Of a DNA stretch of 64,000 nucleotides, positions 8,830 through 18,292 are shown piece by piece. The translations under genes and the position numbers were made by a program. Under the pieces are notes generated by a model. The model saw only the letters and a list, made by a program, of their open reading frames with translations, did not search any database and was not told where the DNA came from. This DNA is from an uncultured Cellvibrio sp. GTDB lineage: Bacteria; Pseudomonadota; Gammaproteobacteria; Pseudomonadales; Cellvibrionaceae. Position 1 is the stretch's first letter; the number at the start of each line of letters is the position of its first letter. The DNA is taken from positions 33,380-97,379 of the forward strand of contig CAMLML010000003.1 in assembly GCA_946481095.1 (NCBI GenBank), written 5' to 3'.

Positions 8830-9666
8830 CAAGTCCAGCGCGCGACAATGTTTGGTCAGTGCACCGATAGAAATAAAATTGACCCCTGTTTTTGCTACTT
8901 CCAGAAGAGAATCCATCGACATATTGCCGGATGCTTCCAAAGGAACACGCATATCGGCAATTTTTACAGCTGTTCGCATTTCATCAAGCGTAAAATTATC
9001 GAGCATTATGATGTCAGCCCTATGCTTGATCGCCTCCTCAAGCTCCTCAATATTCTCGACTTCAACCTCAACAGGTTTATCGGGAGCAATGCGACGAGCC
9101 TGCAATATTGCGGCTTGTATAGAGCCACAAGCTGTAATGTGGTTTTCCTTGATTAAAAAAGCATCATAAAGTCCTATCCGGTGGTTGTGGCATCCCCCGC
9201 AAAGGACCGCATATTTTTGCGCTAGTCTAAGACCCGGGAGTGTTTTTCTGGTGTCGAGAATTTTTACATTTTGCCCCTCGGTAGCTTGTGCGAACTGACG
9301 GGATTGAGTGGCAGTACCCGACAAAGTCTGAATGAAATTCAGTGCCGTTCTTTCGCCGGTGAGGATGCTGCGTGAATTACCCGATAGTTGAAGTAGGCAT
9401 TGATCGACATGCAGTAAATCGCCATCTTCAACTAACCATGTTAGTTGCACATTTTTGTCCAGTTGGCGAAATACCTCGTCTACCCATAATCGTCCGCAAA
9501 AAACTCCTGCTTCCCGGGTGATAATTCTGGCTTGGGAAATTTTGTCTGCCGGGATAAGTTCTGCCGTGATATCGCCTGAACCTATATCCTCGTTCAATGC
9601 CCGGGTGACTTGTTGATGGATGGCGGAGATCAATTCGTCTCGCGAAAAACGTTCTGGTTGGATCAT
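8809..9666 (-). CDS. nadC: Nicotinate-nucleotide pyrophosphorylase (quinolinate phosphoribosyltransferase)
   Basis: Cytoplasmic enzyme of de novo NAD synthesis: quinolinate plus PRPP gives nicotinate mononucleotide, CO2 and PPi. Clear family blocks are [14 protein letters not shown] near the N-terminus, [12 protein letters not shown], the TRKTLPGLR loop, [40 protein letters not shown] and the C-terminal [10 protein letters not shown]. Start: I use the ATG at 9666; an in-frame TTG at 9678 would add four residues. The gene is followed by no terminator and overlaps tsaE convergently by 21 bp. Upstream and divergent lies the DUF1631 gene; I recall the same nadC/DUF1631 adjacency in Pseudomonas aeruginosa. 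Confidence 0.95.
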   Translation of the reverse strand: MIQPERFSRDELISAIHQQVTRALNEDIGSGDITAELIPADKISQARIITREAGVFCGRLWVDEVFRQLDKNVQLTWLVEDGDLLHVDQCLLQLSGNSRSILTGERTALNFIQTLSGTATQSRQFAQATEGQNVKILDTRKTLPGLRLAQKYAVLCGGCHNHRIGLYDAFLIKENHITACGSIQAAILQARRIAPDKPVEVEVENIEELEEAIKHRADIIMLDNFTLDEMRTAVKIADMRVPLEASGNMSMDSLLEVAKTGVNFISIGALTKHCRALDLSLRITA

Positions 9667-9856
9667 GTAAAAACTCAAAAGGTGGGATAAAAAATGAAAG
9701 AAATGTCAGTCTAATTCCAAAAAAATACTAAATTTAGCCAAGCAAAACCATTAGTTATTGCAAACTGTGATAGGCCTCTCGATCTTATCATTTGCCCTCG
9801 AGCCTGTCTGCCACTTGGTTATACTCAAACAGAGATCAGACTTTGAGTGACACCTC

Positions 9857-12280
9857 ATGAGCGAAGCCACTAAACCTGAAGTTGTCAAATTAGATACCAA
9901 AAAGGTTGTTCAGTTGAACGTTGAACGAAACTCTCCGCAGCAATCGCAGATCGCTTTGGCGAGATTGCCTGCAGCTATGCATAATTTGCGCGATAAAGCG
10001 CGCCAACACTTGCAGAATTTGTTGAGAGAACTTTTTGATAAAGTCGATGATGCTATGTTTGAGTTGGCCGATAAAGCTGACAATAATCAGGATCAAAATC
10101 TGTATTTTGATTCCATGCGGGAAGTGAGAATTCGTCGCCGTGCAATGGAAACAACTTTCTTCCGTCAAATTGATATAGGTTTTGCGCAGTTGTTGGATGC
10201 CAATGCGTATCGTGATGAGATAACAGAAGAAAAACAAGTTTCAGCAGATGACTTGTCTTTGGTTAAAAATGACGAGCTTGAAGAAATGGTGGCAACCGAC
10301 ACCATGATCAACAAGGCCAATGAACAATTCGCTGAAGCTATTCAGCACCTTACACTGCGTATAGATCATCTTGTTCCTATCAAGGTTTATCAAAAAAACA
10401 ATCCTCTTGGTGCCGATGTTATTTGCCGTGCATTTGTACAGTCCACCACTGCATTGACAATTGATGTAAAAGCCAAATTAGTATTGTTTAAATTATTTGA
10501 TAATTTGGTGATGACGCAATTGGGAAAATTATTTGACGCGTTGAATAAATCGTTAATTGAAGCCAACATTTTGCCTTCGTTAAAAGTTGCGGCAAAAGCT
10601 AAAAAAAATCCGGCACAATCAACGCCCTATTCTCAGGGCGCTTCTTCTGGCGGTGTATCACCTGCCCAAGTGTACGATGATCAAACCAATCAAGTTTTGC
10701 AAAATCTTCGAAGTTTACTGGGTCATCAGTCTTCATCTACCGTTACATCCAATCTGCAAAATACAGAGATTGCAACACCTGATCTATTAAGATTGCTGTC
10801 ACAGGCACAACATCGTCACGATTCAATGACAACGCAAACACCTGTGAGTTTGCGACAAATGTTGCAGGATTTACTATCGTCTGAAGTTGAAAAATCTGCA
10901 GCAATTAATCAGGTGGATGATGATGTGATTAATCTTGTTAGCATGATGTTTGAGTTTATCCTTGATGATCGGAATTTGGCATCGCCGATGAAAGCCTTAA
11001 TCGGTCGTTTACAAATTCCGATGGTCAAAGTTGCAATTGCAGACAAGAGTTTTTTCAGCAAGGGGGGACATCCTGCTCGTCGTTTATTGAATGAGATGGC
11101 TATGGCTTGTTTGGGATGGCAAGAAACAACAGCTGAAAACCTTCACAAGGATATTTTGTATAACAAAATGCAGGAAATGGTTCGTGTTGTGTTAGCTGAT
11201 TTCGAAACTGATATGGGAATATTTAATAATCTCTTGTTGGATTTCCGTGCGTTTCAGGAAAAAGAAAAGCGTCGTGCGCAGATTCTTGAGCAGCGAACAA
11301 TTGATGCTGAAGATGGTAAAGCGAAGTCCGAGCGTGCAAGAGCGGAAGTGGATAATGCTTTGCGAAATATTATTGGTGATAAATTATTGCCACAAACCGT
11401 TACACGCTTGCTTAGGGATGCATGGGCTAATGTAATGTTTATCAGTTGTCTGAAGCAGGGTGTTGATAGCGAGGATTGGTTGGAAAAAAATACAACAGCT
11501 CAGCAATTGGTGTGGAGTGTGACTTCATCTATGGATAAAGATAATCGACAAAAATTGTTGAAAATGGTGCCGGAGCTTTTACAAAAACTAAGGACGGGTT
11601 TGGAGGGTATCTCTTTCAGTCCACTTGAAACCACACAAATGTTCAAGCAGCTTGAAGCGGTTCATTTAGCCAGATTGCGCAGCGATTCAACTCCGGTTGA
11701 CAAGCCTGTTGAAAAGCAGACTGATAAAGTTCCGGTCAATGAAAAATCTGTTAATGAAGTGAGGTCACCAACACCAACATCAGAAGCAGATCTGGAGGCG
11801 AAGGCTTTAGAGTTGGCAGAGAAGAACGCTCAAAGACGAGCTCCCCAACCTGCCAAGCCAGTTGAGTCTATCGATGTACCACCAACAAAAGTGGAGGAAA
11901 AAACGGTCGATCCAGTTGTGGTTAATGAAGCTCAGGATATGACCAGGCAGGAAGTTCCCGTCACTCATGAAATAGAGGAGGATGTCTCACGTATAAGCTC
12001 CCAGCATTTGGCTCTGGTAGGCAATATTACCCAGGGGACCTGGTTTGAAATGCAGGGTGAAAATGGTGAAAAGTATCGTTGCCGTCTTGCGGCTATTATT
12101 CGTCCCGCTGGAAAATATATCTTTGTAAACCGTTCCGGTATGAAAGTTGCTGAGGAATCAAAAGAGACCTTGGCTTTGGCGTTGCAACAAAAACGCTTGA
12201 GTATATTGGATGACGGAATGCTGTTTGACCGTGCCCTTGAAGCTGTTATTGGTAATTTGAGGGACAAAAGACCTGGTTAA
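9857..12280 (+). CDS. DUF1631 family protein, copy A
   Basis: 807-residue, mostly alpha-helical cytoplasmic protein of the DUF1631 family (sometimes mis-annotated as thymidine phosphorylase). The N-terminal half contains the conserved acidic and helical blocks (VKNDELEEMVATDTMI, DVKAKLVLFKLFD). The middle has VIDLV/INLVSMMFEFIL-DD-NLASPMKALIGRLQIPMVKVA followed by HPARRLLNEMA, the family hallmark. A low-complexity Pro/Glu-rich linker (about 610-695) precedes a C-terminal beta-rich module, GTWFEMQGENGEKYRCRLAAI, that looks like a PilZ-type fold. No transmembrane segment is visible. It is followed by a paralogue and a PilZ protein, suggesting a shared c-di-GMP-linked role (inference). Confidence 0.85.
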   Translation: MSEATKPEVVKLDTKKVVQLNVERNSPQQSQIALARLPAAMHNLRDKARQHLQNLLRELFDKVDDAMFELADKADNNQDQNLYFDSMREVRIRRRAMETTFFRQIDIGFAQLLDANAYRDEITEEKQVSADDLSLVKNDELEEMVATDTMINKANEQFAEAIQHLTLRIDHLVPIKVYQKNNPLGADVICRAFVQSTTALTIDVKAKLVLFKLFDNLVMTQLGKLFDALNKSLIEANILPSLKVAAKAKKNPAQSTPYSQGASSGGVSPAQVYDDQTNQVLQNLRSLLGHQSSSTVTSNLQNTEIATPDLLRLLSQAQHRHDSMTTQTPVSLRQMLQDLLSSEVEKSAAINQVDDDVINLVSMMFEFILDDRNLASPMKALIGRLQIPMVKVAIADKSFFSKGGHPARRLLNEMAMACLGWQETTAENLHKDILYNKMQEMVRVVLADFETDMGIFNNLLLDFRAFQEKEKRRAQILEQRTIDAEDGKAKSERARAEVDNALRNIIGDKLLPQTVTRLLRDAWANVMFISCLKQGVDSEDWLEKNTTAQQLVWSVTSSMDKDNRQKLLKMVPELLQKLRTGLEGISFSPLETTQMFKQLEAVHLARLRSDSTPVDKPVEKQTDKVPVNEKSVNEVRSPTPTSEADLEAKALELAEKNAQRRAPQPAKPVESIDVPPTKVEEKTVDPVVVNEAQDMTRQEVPVTHEIEEDVSRISSQHLALVGNITQGTWFEMQGENGEKYRCRLAAIIRPAGKYIFVNRSGMKVAEESKETLALALQQKRLSILDDGMLFDRALEAVIGNLRDKRPG

Positions 12281-12503
12281 AACCTTGTTGGTCCGGGAGC
12301 TGGTTGTCTTAAGGTATAAATCTCATCAATTGGTCAGGTAATTTTGTGAGCCTGTCTTCTAATTTTTGGTTATGTAGAGTGGAAATCAGCGCATTTGTGG
12401 AAGAATGGATGCAATCTGTTAAAATTTGACCTCAAAATTTGACTTTTTAACTATTGCTGACAGATACATAACTGCCAGTCTTTGCTCTAAAGCAGGGATA
12501 TCT

Positions 12504-14915
12504 ATGGATAATAAGCGTGAACCAGCTATGAAAAAATCGGGTTTCCCCGGCTATGACGCCAATAAATCGACAAATACGGTCTCAGTTATGACTGAACAGA
12601 TGGTTGTCCAGCACATCAAAGAATGTCGTGACATAACACGTGAATTCATTGGCAGATTTTTCGGCAGCTTCTGGTCCCAATGGATGCGTCAGATTCAGGA
12701 TAATGCGACTCATGCAAGATCCAATAAAGAACAAACCGCACTTTTTGAAACTTACAGCCTGATGCAGGCTGTTGCTGACGCCGCAGAGCAGGAGTTTCTT
12801 CAGCACATCTCCAATGGCTTCGTGAAATTTAAAAATAAAACCTTGAATACCCTTACAGGAGAAGAGCGTTTCAGTGGTGATATTTTGTCTTTGGTTGAGC
12901 ATTCTGATTTGGAAGAGACCATTGCCATCACCTCCATTACCCATCGTGCAGACAATATGTTTTCCGAGCCGTTGTGGGCTTTGCGTCAGCGTCTGGCATT
13001 ATTGAATGACGGTGAAAAAATAGAAGATGCCGCTAATCCGGTTGCATCTGTTCAATTTTGTGAAGCTTTACGCAAAGTGTTATCAAATCTTGAAATAGAT
13101 GTAAAAACAAAAATTATTGGCTACAAATTTTTCGATCAGGATCTTGTTTCCCAGCTCGATGGTCTTTACGGGCAAATGAATGATTATTTGTCGCGTCAAA
13201 ACTTGCTGCCCAATTTGCGATTCAACCCATCCCAACCAGTCAATACAAAAGCCGGCTCTCAATATCAATCCGGATTGGATGAAGACGACGCACAGCAGCC
13301 CAGCGAAATGGATTTGCATGAACAGCAGCAACGCAGGAATACCGAGCGTTTGTTAGAAGGGCAGTTAAGCAACGCAGATGTTCAATATCAAAACAGCTTG
13401 TTAGGTGCAATTAAGCTTTTGCAGACACATGTTGCATTGCAGTTTCCTAGTATGTTGGCAGCGCAGCAGATCGCTCAGGTGGGTACAGTAAATCCACAAG
13501 CATTTACTGCATTGCCAACTATGGCTCCGGCTAATATGGAGGTCTATTCGGCGCCGCAACTGGTTAATGTTTTTGAGGTGATGCAATCCAAAGTACTTCA
13601 GCAGAATCAGGCAATATTACAAGCTGAATCTATGATGTCATCGTTGGTCGATGTAAAAACTGTCGCCGAAATGAATCGTCAGGTGATGGAGAAAATTGTA
13701 GACGAAAATGCAAATGGTGCTCTCGAAGCTGATGATATGCAGACGATTGATTTGGTCGGGTTATTGTTTGAGTACATGTTGTCGGATGAGCATTTACCTG
13801 ACTCGGTAAAAACGGTACTCAGTTATTTGCACACACCTTTTCTTAAAATTGCGTTTATTGATAAAGATTTTTTTGAACAACCTGAACACCCTGCGCGTGT
13901 GTTGTTGAATAGTCTGGCTGAAGCGGGTGCCAGATGGGTTGGTAATGATGGCACAGATCAATATGATATTTTTGCTAAAATCAAAACGACGGTTTTTCAT
14001 TTGTTGCAAGAATTTAAAAATGATGTACGAATTTTTGCAGAAACTCTGATTGAATTTAATTCCTACACTCGTAATGTTGCACGTCGTCAGGAACTGATGG
14101 AGCGGCGCGCTTTGGAAAAAGCGCAAGGTGAAGAGCGTTTACGCGAAGCTAAAATTCAGGTGAATGATGAGGTGCGCAAACGTACAGATGGCAAAGAGAT
14201 GCCTTCTGCAATCTTGCTGTTGTTGTTACAACCCTGGTCAGATTACCTTTCGTTTGTATTGTTACGTTACAGCGATAAATCCGATGCATGGCAAAAAGCA
14301 TTAAAAGTTATTGATGACTTGATTTGGACTTTGGAACCAAAAACCTTGCAGGTTGAAAAAGCCAGGCAAATGCATATTCAGGAAGATTTGATTGCTGCGC
14401 TGGAGAAAGGTTTTGAGACCATAGGATATGAGCAGGCAAAAGGTCGAAAGCTGCTGGATGCAGTGAGCTCATTGCAACGCCTTGCTTTATTGAGCCGTAA
14501 AGCGGAACCTGCTCCCGCGCCTATGCGTTCTCGATTGGAAACCATGGCAACAGAAAAAGCGGGTGGAAAAAGTTTTGAGCGGCAAGTTATCACGCCTGAT
14601 GAGCAGCGCTTTATGGACAGTTTGAAAATGGTGGAGTTTGGAACTTGGTTTGAATTTGAAGGCGGTAAGCGCTTGAAGGTGGCTTGGTACAACAAAAAAA
14701 CGCAACATTATATGTTAGTTGACCAACAAGGTAGAAAAGTATCATTGACTTCAAGTTTGGAGTTGGCAAGACAGATGTTGTCTGGCACAGCGAAGATTAT
14801 TTCCGGTAGTACCAAACCATTTTTTGAGCGCGCATTGGAAAATATTTATAACACATTAAATGAGCGTGCTGATGTTGGTAAGGTGCACCCCGTTAAAATT
14901 GAGAAAGTAGTATGA
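12504..14915 (+). CDS. DUF1631 family protein, copy B
   Basis: 803-residue paralogue of the preceding protein. It shares the central IDLVGLLFEYMLSDEHLPDSVKTVLSYLHTPFLKIAFIDKDFF and HPARVLLNSLAEAG blocks and the C-terminal GTWFEFEGGKRLKVAWYNKKTQHYMLVD module. Overall similarity is moderate, so the duplication is old. Start: an open stretch with a TTG at 12426 exists, but the ATG at 12504 has an AGGG element in front and is preferred. The gap to copy A is 223 bp, which may hold a promoter. The stop overlaps the PilZ gene start by 4 bp. Function is unknown; the coupling to PilZ suggests a c-di-GMP-responsive assembly. Confidence 0.82.
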   Translation: MDNKREPAMKKSGFPGYDANKSTNTVSVMTEQMVVQHIKECRDITREFIGRFFGSFWSQWMRQIQDNATHARSNKEQTALFETYSLMQAVADAAEQEFLQHISNGFVKFKNKTLNTLTGEERFSGDILSLVEHSDLEETIAITSITHRADNMFSEPLWALRQRLALLNDGEKIEDAANPVASVQFCEALRKVLSNLEIDVKTKIIGYKFFDQDLVSQLDGLYGQMNDYLSRQNLLPNLRFNPSQPVNTKAGSQYQSGLDEDDAQQPSEMDLHEQQQRRNTERLLEGQLSNADVQYQNSLLGAIKLLQTHVALQFPSMLAAQQIAQVGTVNPQAFTALPTMAPANMEVYSAPQLVNVFEVMQSKVLQQNQAILQAESMMSSLVDVKTVAEMNRQVMEKIVDENANGALEADDMQTIDLVGLLFEYMLSDEHLPDSVKTVLSYLHTPFLKIAFIDKDFFEQPEHPARVLLNSLAEAGARWVGNDGTDQYDIFAKIKTTVFHLLQEFKNDVRIFAETLIEFNSYTRNVARRQELMERRALEKAQGEERLREAKIQVNDEVRKRTDGKEMPSAILLLLLQPWSDYLSFVLLRYSDKSDAWQKALKVIDDLIWTLEPKTLQVEKARQMHIQEDLIAALEKGFETIGYEQAKGRKLLDAVSSLQRLALLSRKAEPAPAPMRSRLETMATEKAGGKSFERQVITPDEQRFMDSLKMVEFGTWFEFEGGKRLKVAWYNKKTQHYMLVDQQGRKVSLTSSLELARQMLSGTAKIISGSTKPFFERALENIYNTLNERADVGKVHPVKIEKVV

Positions 14916-15250
14916 GTTCACACCAGCGTCAGAGGGAACGTTATTCGGTCACTCAGGATGTTGATGTTTATGATGCATTGCGTGACACTTATATTGGCAG
15001 ATTGGTTAACATCCATTCCAATGGATTAATGCTGATTGCAGATAAAGCTTTGAATGAGGATACGCTTTACACTTTTGATATACATTTACCATTACCTATT
15101 CGTAATTTATCCAGCATACAAATAGGTGTTGATTGTCTTTGGGTAAGAGAAGCTGATTTGGCTGGCAAATATTGGATGGGCTTTTCAATTATTGATGCAA
15201 CTGAAGACACCTTGATGATTATCGAACAGATTATCAAAACAGATCTGTAA
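14912..15250 (+). CDS. PilZ-domain protein
   Basis: 112-residue single-domain PilZ protein, a likely cyclic-di-GMP receptor. The N-terminal Arg-rich motif is QRQRERYSV (the RxxxR class), and the second ligand motif is NIHSNGLML, matching (D/N)xSxxG. A beta-barrel continues through LGVD..W and ends in a helix (EDTLMIIEQII). The start ATG overlaps the TGA of DUF1631 copy B, so the proteins are made together. The 3' end overlaps the convergent pldA gene by 17 bp. Partner or output is unknown; surface motility, exopolysaccharide or secretion are common outputs of PilZ proteins. Confidence 0.9.
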   Translation: MSSHQRQRERYSVTQDVDVYDALRDTYIGRLVNIHSNGLMLIADKALNEDTLYTFDIHLPLPIRNLSSIQIGVDCLWVREADLAGKYWMGFSIIDATEDTLMIIEQIIKTDL

Positions 15251-16280
15251 AAATAATTCCCAGAGTGAATACCTCTTGGTCATGATTGTAGTCAATCAAA
15301 CTGTGTCCGTAACCATTAAAATAATTAAACTGACCACGCAAATTATTACTGATCGGAAAACTCCAGCCTAATTCTATAGCGCCTTTATTATCTGCATCTA
15401 AATTATTTCTCAACATCATGCTGTAAATATTGGCTTTATCTGTATAGGCGCTGCTGAATTCAAAATTTCCCATGAAGTGAGTAATATCGGGATTGTCATC
15501 ACCATCTGGATCTCCCGGGTATTTCTGTTTGGGTTCCGGAATTCGATACCATGGTGAGAGCGAAAAAACAAAATTATTCCTTTCAAAAACTGATGTGACA
15601 ATAACACGATTCCAGCTTCTGGATAAAAGCCCGCCAGTGCCATTTGATTGATGATTTAAAATAATCTGATTGGCAGAATTATTGAAGCCCAATATTTTCC
15701 AATCATTTGTAAATGACAAAATAAATTCCGGTTGATGATCTGTTGCGCGAAAAGGTGCTGAGTCTTTATCGCTATAAACTTGCCAAAAGGAATGGTTGGT
15801 GTAACCCAGATACAGATGTCCGTTAGCATCAAAAATGGATTCACGTAATAATATTTTGATGCTCAGTTGTAATTCGGCTTCGGTATGATCCAGCTGTGTA
15901 AAAGTAGAATTGGTGTTTTGATAAGGATCAGTATTCGGATTTCGGTTATGGCTGATTGGATAAAAATAATTTCTTTTATGCGGTGTTAGCATAAAACGAT
16001 TGGATCTATCCAGCGCTTCCATTTCCAGACGTTTGGCAAAAGGATGTTCCTGCTCATTCTTTTTGACCATTGTTTCGGTAATATTGGTATTTTCCTGTGT
16101 TTCTGAATTTTGTTGTATCAGGTCTTCGCAAATACGTTTCAAATCATCAATTGATATGTTGCCGGCAGAGGTCAGAACATGTTGCTGCAAGCATTGTTGA
16201 AGGGCCGGATTGTAAGTTTCGGATAGAGAGGAAAGCGACACAAATAAAAACAATACGAAGAACCATTTTAAAACAAACAT
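15234..16280 (-). CDS. pldA: Outer-membrane phospholipase A (PldA/OMPLA family)
   Basis: 348-residue outer-membrane phospholipase A1. A signal peptide covers about residues 1-20, followed by a polar N-terminal extension, with the beta-barrel from about residue 105 on. The active-site triad can be placed by spacing: His210 and Ser212 in LNHQSNG and Asn224 in SRSWNR, exactly the 2- and 14-residue spacings of E. coli His142, Ser144 and Asn156. The protein ends in a barrel-strand Phe. It acts on outer-membrane phospholipids after dimerisation and calcium binding (family knowledge). It is longer than the E. coli enzyme because of the N-terminal extension. The 3' end overlaps the PilZ gene by 17 bp. 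Confidence 0.93.
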   Translation of the reverse strand: MFVLKWFFVLFLFVSLSSLSETYNPALQQCLQQHVLTSAGNISIDDLKRICEDLIQQNSETQENTNITETMVKKNEQEHPFAKRLEMEALDRSNRFMLTPHKRNYFYPISHNRNPNTDPYQNTNSTFTQLDHTEAELQLSIKILLRESIFDANGHLYLGYTNHSFWQVYSDKDSAPFRATDHQPEFILSFTNDWKILGFNNSANQIILNHQSNGTGGLLSRSWNRVIVTSVFERNNFVFSLSPWYRIPEPKQKYPGDPDGDDNPDITHFMGNFEFSSAYTDKANIYSMMLRNNLDADNKGAIELGWSFPISNNLRGQFNYFNGYGHSLIDYNHDQEVFTLGIIFTDLF

Positions 16281-16344
16281 GCAGTTGTAATCCGTGAATG
16301 ATTTTGCTGCATTCTACCAGTCTGATAAAAATTTTATAAAGTCA

Positions 16345-17271
16345 TTATTTCCATTTGGCTTGAATTAGAAGTTGTATGTCCACTTCCAGCCATTTTTGTA
16401 GAACCTGGCTTCCTTCAATAACGGCTTTCAGGTACAGGTCGATAATATCGCTGGCCAAGTCAAATATGCGGCGACTATCCGCTTGGATTTTGTCACCCAA
16501 AATATCGTTTTCAACCATATTTAATAAAAAAGCCAGCTTCACTTCATAACTTTTTAATTGGCTGAGCAGTACTAGCTCGGCGTCCGGTTTGTTTTCTACA
16601 CGTTTGATGTGATGGCGTAATTTTTCATTATTAACGCGGGTGCATTGGATCAAATAACTGAGTTTTGTTCGGAAATCCTGATCACAAATATGTGATGCTG
16701 AAACATAAGTGGCCAGTGCTCTTATACGTCCTATTTGTTCAGCAACTTCCGGCATCAATCGAGTTGAAAAATGTAGCATTTCCAGATAATTGAAGCGTTG
16801 GCTGGGTAAGCTGGATTCATCCATCTGCGTCCACAGTGGTGTTTCCAACTGTTTTCCCAATCCTGAAATCATGGTGAGAAGTTGCTCCACCAAATGGCAG
16901 TGCAATTCGTAATTCAATAGCACGCTATCTTCTTGCCAGTCCTGACTAATCGTAACCCAGGCGCTTAATAAATTTTGTTGCTGTAGTGGATTAACCAACT
17001 TGCCTGATTTGTGCGAAAACACTTCAAGCATTTGGAAATGACGCCCCAGTTGCGTCTGCAGTTGTTGAATTTCTTGTTGGAACACGGGGGTTCCACCAAG
17101 ACTTCCCATGCTCATACCTCTATGTCTTTGCACGGCTTTAAGTATTTGTATGAGTTGTTGAACCAGAGATAATGCATCGAGGCGCTGAAAATAATTCTCG
17201 CACACATCTACAAATATGTTGGTTTGTATGTGTCGTGTTAGAGCATTAATAGGTTGGTTTTGCATTTTCAT
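16345..17271 (-). CDS. NIT-domain-like (nitrate/nitrite-sensing-like) protein
   Basis: About 308-residue helical protein without membrane segments. The block ILKAVQRHRGMSMGSLGG resembles the QRERG/S..L.S signature of NIT (nitrate- and nitrite-sensing) helical domains, and the following helices (QQEIQQLQTQLGRHFQMLEV) fit that fold. No output domain (kinase, GGDEF, ANTAR) is attached, which is unusual. Start is uncertain: a TTG opens the frame at 17346; the first ATG (17271) is used here, though neither has a good ribosome-binding site. It stands alone between pldA and the GntR regulator gene, both on the same strand. The ligand is not established. Confidence 0.6.
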   Translation of the reverse strand: MKMQNQPINALTRHIQTNIFVDVCENYFQRLDALSLVQQLIQILKAVQRHRGMSMGSLGGTPVFQQEIQQLQTQLGRHFQMLEVFSHKSGKLVNPLQQQNLLSAWVTISQDWQEDSVLLNYELHCHLVEQLLTMISGLGKQLETPLWTQMDESSLPSQRFNYLEMLHFSTRLMPEVAEQIGRIRALATYVSASHICDQDFRTKLSYLIQCTRVNNEKLRHHIKRVENKPDAELVLLSQLKSYEVKLAFLLNMVENDILGDKIQADSRRIFDLASDIIDLYLKAVIEGSQVLQKWLEVDIQLLIQAKWK

Positions 17272-17416
17272 GGTGCTGATTCGAGTATTTTGTCCAGTAT
17301 AAGTTTCAAGATTTACTGGAATAGAATTCAGCAACACTTGTGCCAATCAAGCTAAAAGCGGATAAGCTTCAAAATTGACGTGTTAATCAACTTATGAACC
17401 ACAATTGCGCAAGTAT

Positions 17417-18130
17417 TTATTCTGTTTTTGCTGCTAATTCTTGCTCGATAAAATTCAGTGCTTCATCAATTAACAGCAGCATGGAATGTTTTGCTCGCTC
17501 AGGGTTACGATTTTTAATCGCATTAAATACTTTGGCGTGATCTTCGACTATGCCCTCATGATTACCTTTCATTGGGCTGGTGTGGCTGATACTGACTCTG
17601 AGTGCGGTTTGAATGAAATCGCGAAGACGAATATAAAACCGGTTGTTGCTCGCGAACAATATGCTCACATGAAAGGCTATATCGGCTTCCAAATCCTCTT
17701 TGGTGTTCTCACTGGCATTGCGCATTCTGTCCAGTGCTACTTCTATAGCATCAATTTGTTCGGTGGTGGCATATCGTGCGGCCAATGCAGATGCTTCGGG
17801 TTCAATGGCGATGCGCATCTGTAAAAATTCTTTTAACACCTTCATGGATGGATTGCTGTCGAGCGACCAGCTCAGCAAATCCGGATCGAAAATATTCCAT
17901 TCCTGTTGCGGTTGCACACGAATTCCCTGGCGCGGTTTGCTGGTAATTAATCCTTTTGCTGAAAGCATTTTGACGGCTTCCCGGACTGCGCTTCGGCTTA
18001 CGCCAAACTTGTCGCATAGTTCAGCTTCTGTCGGTAGTTCGCTGTTGTTGTATTCGCCGCAGATGATGGATTTGCCGAGTTCTTGCGCCATACGGTGAGA
18101 TAAATTGAAGTAGCGGTCTAATAAAGCCAT
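17417..18130 (-). CDS. GntR-family (FadR/FCD subfamily) transcriptional regulator, candidate arabinan regulator
   Basis: 237-residue repressor-type regulator. An N-terminal winged helix-turn-helix (about 8-75) has LPTEAELCDKFGVSRSAVREAVKMLSAKGLI, the GntR signature. It is joined to an all-helical FCD ligand-binding domain (about 95-230) that includes RxxIEPEAS and the Asp/His metal-site positions (DIAFHVSIL, HEGIVEDHAKVFNAI). It is divergent from the first GH43 gene, and the 162-bp intergenic region carries a 17-bp palindrome-like motif that also occurs before araB and other arabinan genes. I infer that it is the local arabinose or arabino-oligosaccharide-responsive regulator. It is not the Bacillus-type AraR (GntR-LacI fusion), so I give no symbol. 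Confidence 0.88.
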   Translation of the reverse strand: MALLDRYFNLSHRMAQELGKSIICGEYNNSELPTEAELCDKFGVSRSAVREAVKMLSAKGLITSKPRQGIRVQPQQEWNIFDPDLLSWSLDSNPSMKVLKEFLQMRIAIEPEASALAARYATTEQIDAIEVALDRMRNASENTKEDLEADIAFHVSILFASNNRFYIRLRDFIQTALRVSISHTSPMKGNHEGIVEDHAKVFNAIKNRNPERAKHSMLLLIDEALNFIEQELAAKTE

Positions 18131-18217
18131 TGTTCGGGTTCACGTTGTTGTTTTTGGGGATACTAACGATTATTCCAGTAAAAAGACAAATATTTAGTGC
18201 TTCTTTTTTTAGATTGT

Positions 18218-18255
18218 TTGAGTTTTTATGTAATTATTATATAGTAATACAAAAT
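18218..18255 (+). promoter_or_regulatory. Promoter and putative GntR operator before the first GH43 gene
   Basis: Likely sigma-70 promoter: TTGAGT (18218-18223), 16-bp spacer, TATAGT (18240-18245). Overlapping the -10 is ATATAGTAATACAAAAT (18239-18255), one mismatch from the best copy of the 17-bp motif at 28823. An operator in this position would block RNA polymerase. The site is also about 110 bp upstream of the divergent regulator gene. Confidence 0.6.
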
Positions 18256-18292
18256 AAATCCGGCTTAAATAACAATTGAAAAAAGAAGCAAA

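Noticed and set aside
17417..18130. AraR of the Bacillus type
   Set aside because: That protein is a GntR-LacI fusion of about 360 residues; this one has an FCD effector domain of different fold.
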